DNA of 15,158 nt from positions 1-15,158 of the forward strand of contig CAYGJB010000024.1 of assembly GCA_964350195.1 (NCBI GenBank), written 5' to 3'. Below, piece after piece: positions 13,884-15,158 of the stretch (position 1 is its first letter; each line of letters starts with the position of its first letter). This stretch comes from JAJCZB01 sp964350195 (GTDB lineage: Bacteria > Babelota > Babeliae > Babelales > Vermiphilaceae). A model generated the notes under the pieces. The model had not been told where the DNA came from. It ran no database searches and saw only the letters and a list, made by a program, of their open reading frames with translations. The translations under genes were made by a program, and so were the position numbers.

Positions 13884-14506
13884 AGCACATAAGCATTTTT
13901 TTCGCGCTGATAGCTTTGTTATTTGCACAAGAATTAGGAGCAAAAGATAAGCAAGCACGATCTTCTGAGCGTTTGCGCTCAATGCTCGCAAACGCTCCTT
14001 ATTCATTGGTTTTGTTTTTTGAAAAAGATCGCCAATCAATGAAAGATAAGGTTTATAAAGAAAAAATAGTGAACATGGAAAGAATGTTTCGTTCATTAAG
14101 CAAAGATAGTTACTACAAGGACGCACAGCTTCAATTCATTCGTGCCGATGTATCTCATGGAGATATGAACAGTGCGCTGAAAAGATACGATGTTAACCAG
14201 TTGCCAAGCTTTGTGACCTTTCTTGGGCGTGAGCTCAAAAGCATTTTACCCGGCTTTGCCTATAGAGATGCAGTAGAGGAGTTAATTCAAAAAAGCTTGA
14301 AATCGAACATGGAAGAAACGATTAAGCAAGCGGATGAATTGAGAAAGAAGCGATTAGAAGAAGCAAGGATAGGAGCCTATAATCGATCATATTGGTACCC
14401 TTATGGTTATTGGGGTGGCTGGGGATTTGGTGGTCCATATTGGGGCGGGCCGTATTGGAGATACGGTTATGGAAGACCTTATGGGGGATTTTATTTTGGA
14501 TGGTAA
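13880..14506 (+). CDS. Exported cysteine-free thioredoxin-like protein with aromatic tail
   Basis: A 208-residue protein with a signal peptide (1-21, ending LGA). Residues about 28-145 resemble a thioredoxin fold: a YSLVLFF strand (41-47), then the place where CxxC would sit reads EKDRQSM with no cysteine, a strand at LQFIRADV, then a YDVNQLPSFVTF segment (103-114) with the conserved cis-Pro at 109. The whole protein has no cysteine, so it cannot do thiol redox chemistry and may be a binding or chaperone version of the fold. Residues 148-160 are a charged helix. The last 44 residues (165-208) are low-complexity Gly, Tyr, Trp and Pro with repeated PYWGG units, ending FYFGW. It overlaps the hydrolase stop by four bases, and its Shine-Dalgarno site is the G-run at 13870-13876. 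Thioredoxin likeness is by eye and moderate. Confidence 0.72.
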   Translation: MKHISIFFALIALLFAQELGAKDKQARSSERLRSMLANAPYSLVLFFEKDRQSMKDKVYKEKIVNMERMFRSLSKDSYYKDAQLQFIRADVSHGDMNSALKRYDVNQLPSFVTFLGRELKSILPGFAYRDAVEELIQKSLKSNMEETIKQADELRKKRLEEARIGAYNRSYWYPYGYWGGWGFGGPYWGGPYWRYGYGRPYGGFYFGW

Positions 14507-14533
14507 AAAAAGCTATTGAATGTTTATAACAAA
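14486..14533 (+). repeat. Direct repeat, copy 1 (upstream of the Gly-rich gene)
   Basis: Forty of 48 positions match a segment at 15058-15104, with six mismatches and three single-base gaps. The most conserved core is AAAAAGCTATTGA (14507-14519), followed by a TGTTT-ATA-CAAA block. This copy covers the last codons and stop of the thioredoxin-like gene and the leader of the Gly-rich gene. Confidence 0.65.
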
Positions 14534-14545
14534 AAAGGAGCAAGT

Positions 14546-15013
14546 ATGAAGAAGCTGATTATGCTAGGTCTTTTTGCTGCATTAGCAGCTGGAACGATTG
14601 AAGCAAGAGGTGGTCATGGTGGCGGTCATCGTGGTGGTCACGGTAGATACCGTGGGGGCCATGGATATCGTAGGGGTTGGGGTGGAGGCTGGAATAGAGG
14701 TTGGGGCGGATTTGGCTTTGGGCCATCGGTTGGGTTTAATGTGCCTATTGGCGGAGGAAAACCAACTGCTCCTGGTGCCGTTAGAGAATACAACAGAATT
14801 AATGGAAACCCAAGTAACTATCGTCCATCTGTAAATGCATTTTGTAACTGGGCGAAAGATTATTTTAATGAAAGCATAGGCCAGAGAAGGTGCAATGAAT
14901 ATGAAAGCTTTCTCCGCAATGCTGGATCAGAATATTCAAGCCAACCATCTGGCTCTATTTCGTTTGGTATTGGCGGCGGATATGGTGGTCCATTTCGTCG
15001 TGGCTGGTGGTAA
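14546..15013 (+). CDS. Secreted Gly/His/Arg/Trp-rich protein
   Basis: No recognised domain. The 155-residue product has a signal peptide (1-21, ending TIEA). A low-complexity region rich in Gly, His, Arg and Trp follows (22-60, GGH, RGG and RGW units), then FGPSVGF, then a more ordered segment (about 77-127, YNRINGNPSNYRPS, with Cys 100 and Cys 117 able to pair), and a Gly-rich end finishing RRGWW. The start at 14516 is rejected because AAAGGAG (14534-14540) lies five bases before the ATG at 14546, and the signal peptide begins there. The composition resembles surface or matrix glycine-rich proteins, and the His-rich part might bind metal; both are guesses. It shares an aromatic C-terminal end with the preceding gene product. 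It lies between two copies of a direct repeat and is followed by a strong terminator. Confidence 0.8.
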   Translation: MKKLIMLGLFAALAAGTIEARGGHGGGHRGGHGRYRGGHGYRRGWGGGWNRGWGGFGFGPSVGFNVPIGGGKPTAPGAVREYNRINGNPSNYRPSVNAFCNWAKDYFNESIGQRRCNEYESFLRNAGSEYSSQPSGSISFGIGGGYGGPFRRGWW

Positions 15014-15029
15014 TTATACCGCACAGAAC

Positions 15030-15068
15030 AATTCACCCTTGCTTTCAAGGCGAGGGTGAATTTTATTT
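15030..15068 (+). terminator. Rho-independent terminator after the Gly-rich gene
   Basis: A 13-base stem with one G-U pair, AATTCACCCTTGC (15030-15042) pairing with GCGAGGGTGAATT (15050-15062), has a loop of seven bases and is followed by TTATTT. It lies 17 bases after the stop codon and should end the hydrolase to Gly-rich gene transcript. Confidence 0.85.
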
Positions 15069-15104
15069 CGGATAATAAAAAGCTATTGAGTGTTTTATAC
15101 CAAA
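15058..15104 (+). repeat. Direct repeat, copy 2 (downstream of the Gly-rich gene)
   Basis: Second copy of the repeat at 14486-14533, starting within the right arm and tail of the terminator. Read in the frame of copy 1 it still resembles the end of the thioredoxin-like gene (FYFG then stop), but it is not attached to a coding region here. After 15104 no Shine-Dalgarno site or start codon of a further gene is evident before the window ends. Confidence 0.6.
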
Positions 15105-15158
15105 CGTAGATTCAAATAATAAGTGCAACATTTTGATATCCTAAATTATCACTATTCA
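15105..15158. other. Right-edge AT-rich stretch, nothing recognised
   Basis: Very AT-rich sequence after the second repeat copy. No start codon with a Shine-Dalgarno site, hairpin or promoter is convincing. Any gene that the repeat copy precedes would lie outside the window. Confidence 0.4.

Noticed and set aside
14507..14530. Reading the direct-repeat core GCTATTGA...TATAAC as a promoter
   Set aside because: The TATAAC box would start transcription at the Shine-Dalgarno site of the Gly-rich gene and has no -35 at proper distance; a duplication remnant explains the similarity better.
14598..14834. Alternative-frame 78-residue product in the Gly-rich gene
   Set aside because: A Val/Gly-rich frame-shifted reading of the GGN codons of the real gene; no start signal of its own.

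Overview
The window looks like a compact, AT-rich bacterial chromosome segment with the standard stop codons and a Gram-negative-type envelope: it has a LolC/LolE-family permease, a lipoprotein with a usable lipobox and many N-terminal signal peptides. Conserved genes (dnaA, pgk, a LolC/E permease, rpiB, thioredoxin reductase) alternate with large secreted proteins that I do not recognise. The mix of an ankyrin-repeat protein, an exported FtsH-like AAA+ protein with a ruined protease site, an exported kinase-like protein and Gly/aromatic-rich secreted proteins recalls intracellular symbionts of protists, and Candidatus Dependentiae (TM6) would fit. That assignment is inferred from gene content only.

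Layout. 229-1131 is a membrane-anchored ankyrin-repeat protein. 1417-2805 is dnaA, followed after 13 bases by a small exported protein (2819-3358). 3351-4430 (minus) is an exported kinase-like protein whose end overlaps the previous gene. 4656-5174 is a Cys-rich orphan that overlaps convergently with pgk. 7571-5149 (minus) is a two-gene operon, LolC/E permease then pgk. Divergent from it is a lipoprotein-rpiB operon (7661-8826) ending in a strong hairpin terminator. 11108-8841 (minus) is the FtsH-like pseudoprotease. Divergent from that is a signal-bearing thioredoxin reductase-thioredoxin fusion (11232-12722), followed by an alpha/beta hydrolase and a cysteine-free thioredoxin-like protein that overlap by four bases, then a Gly-rich secreted protein flanked by two copies of a 48-base direct repeat.

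Nine of the 14 genes begin with a likely export signal. Three of these nine encode nucleotide-dependent folds (kinase-like, AAA+, NADPH-dependent flavoenzyme) that normally work in the cytosol. The most interesting reading is that this organism exports ATP- or NADPH-using proteins, perhaps towards a host compartment where those cofactors exist. No tRNA, rRNA, CRISPR array, transposase or prophage gene was seen.

Several start codons differ from the longest open frames, chosen from Shine-Dalgarno position, promoter position and signal peptides: dnaA at 1417, the kinase-like gene at 4430, the orphan at 4656, the reductase at 11232 and the Gly-rich protein at 14546.
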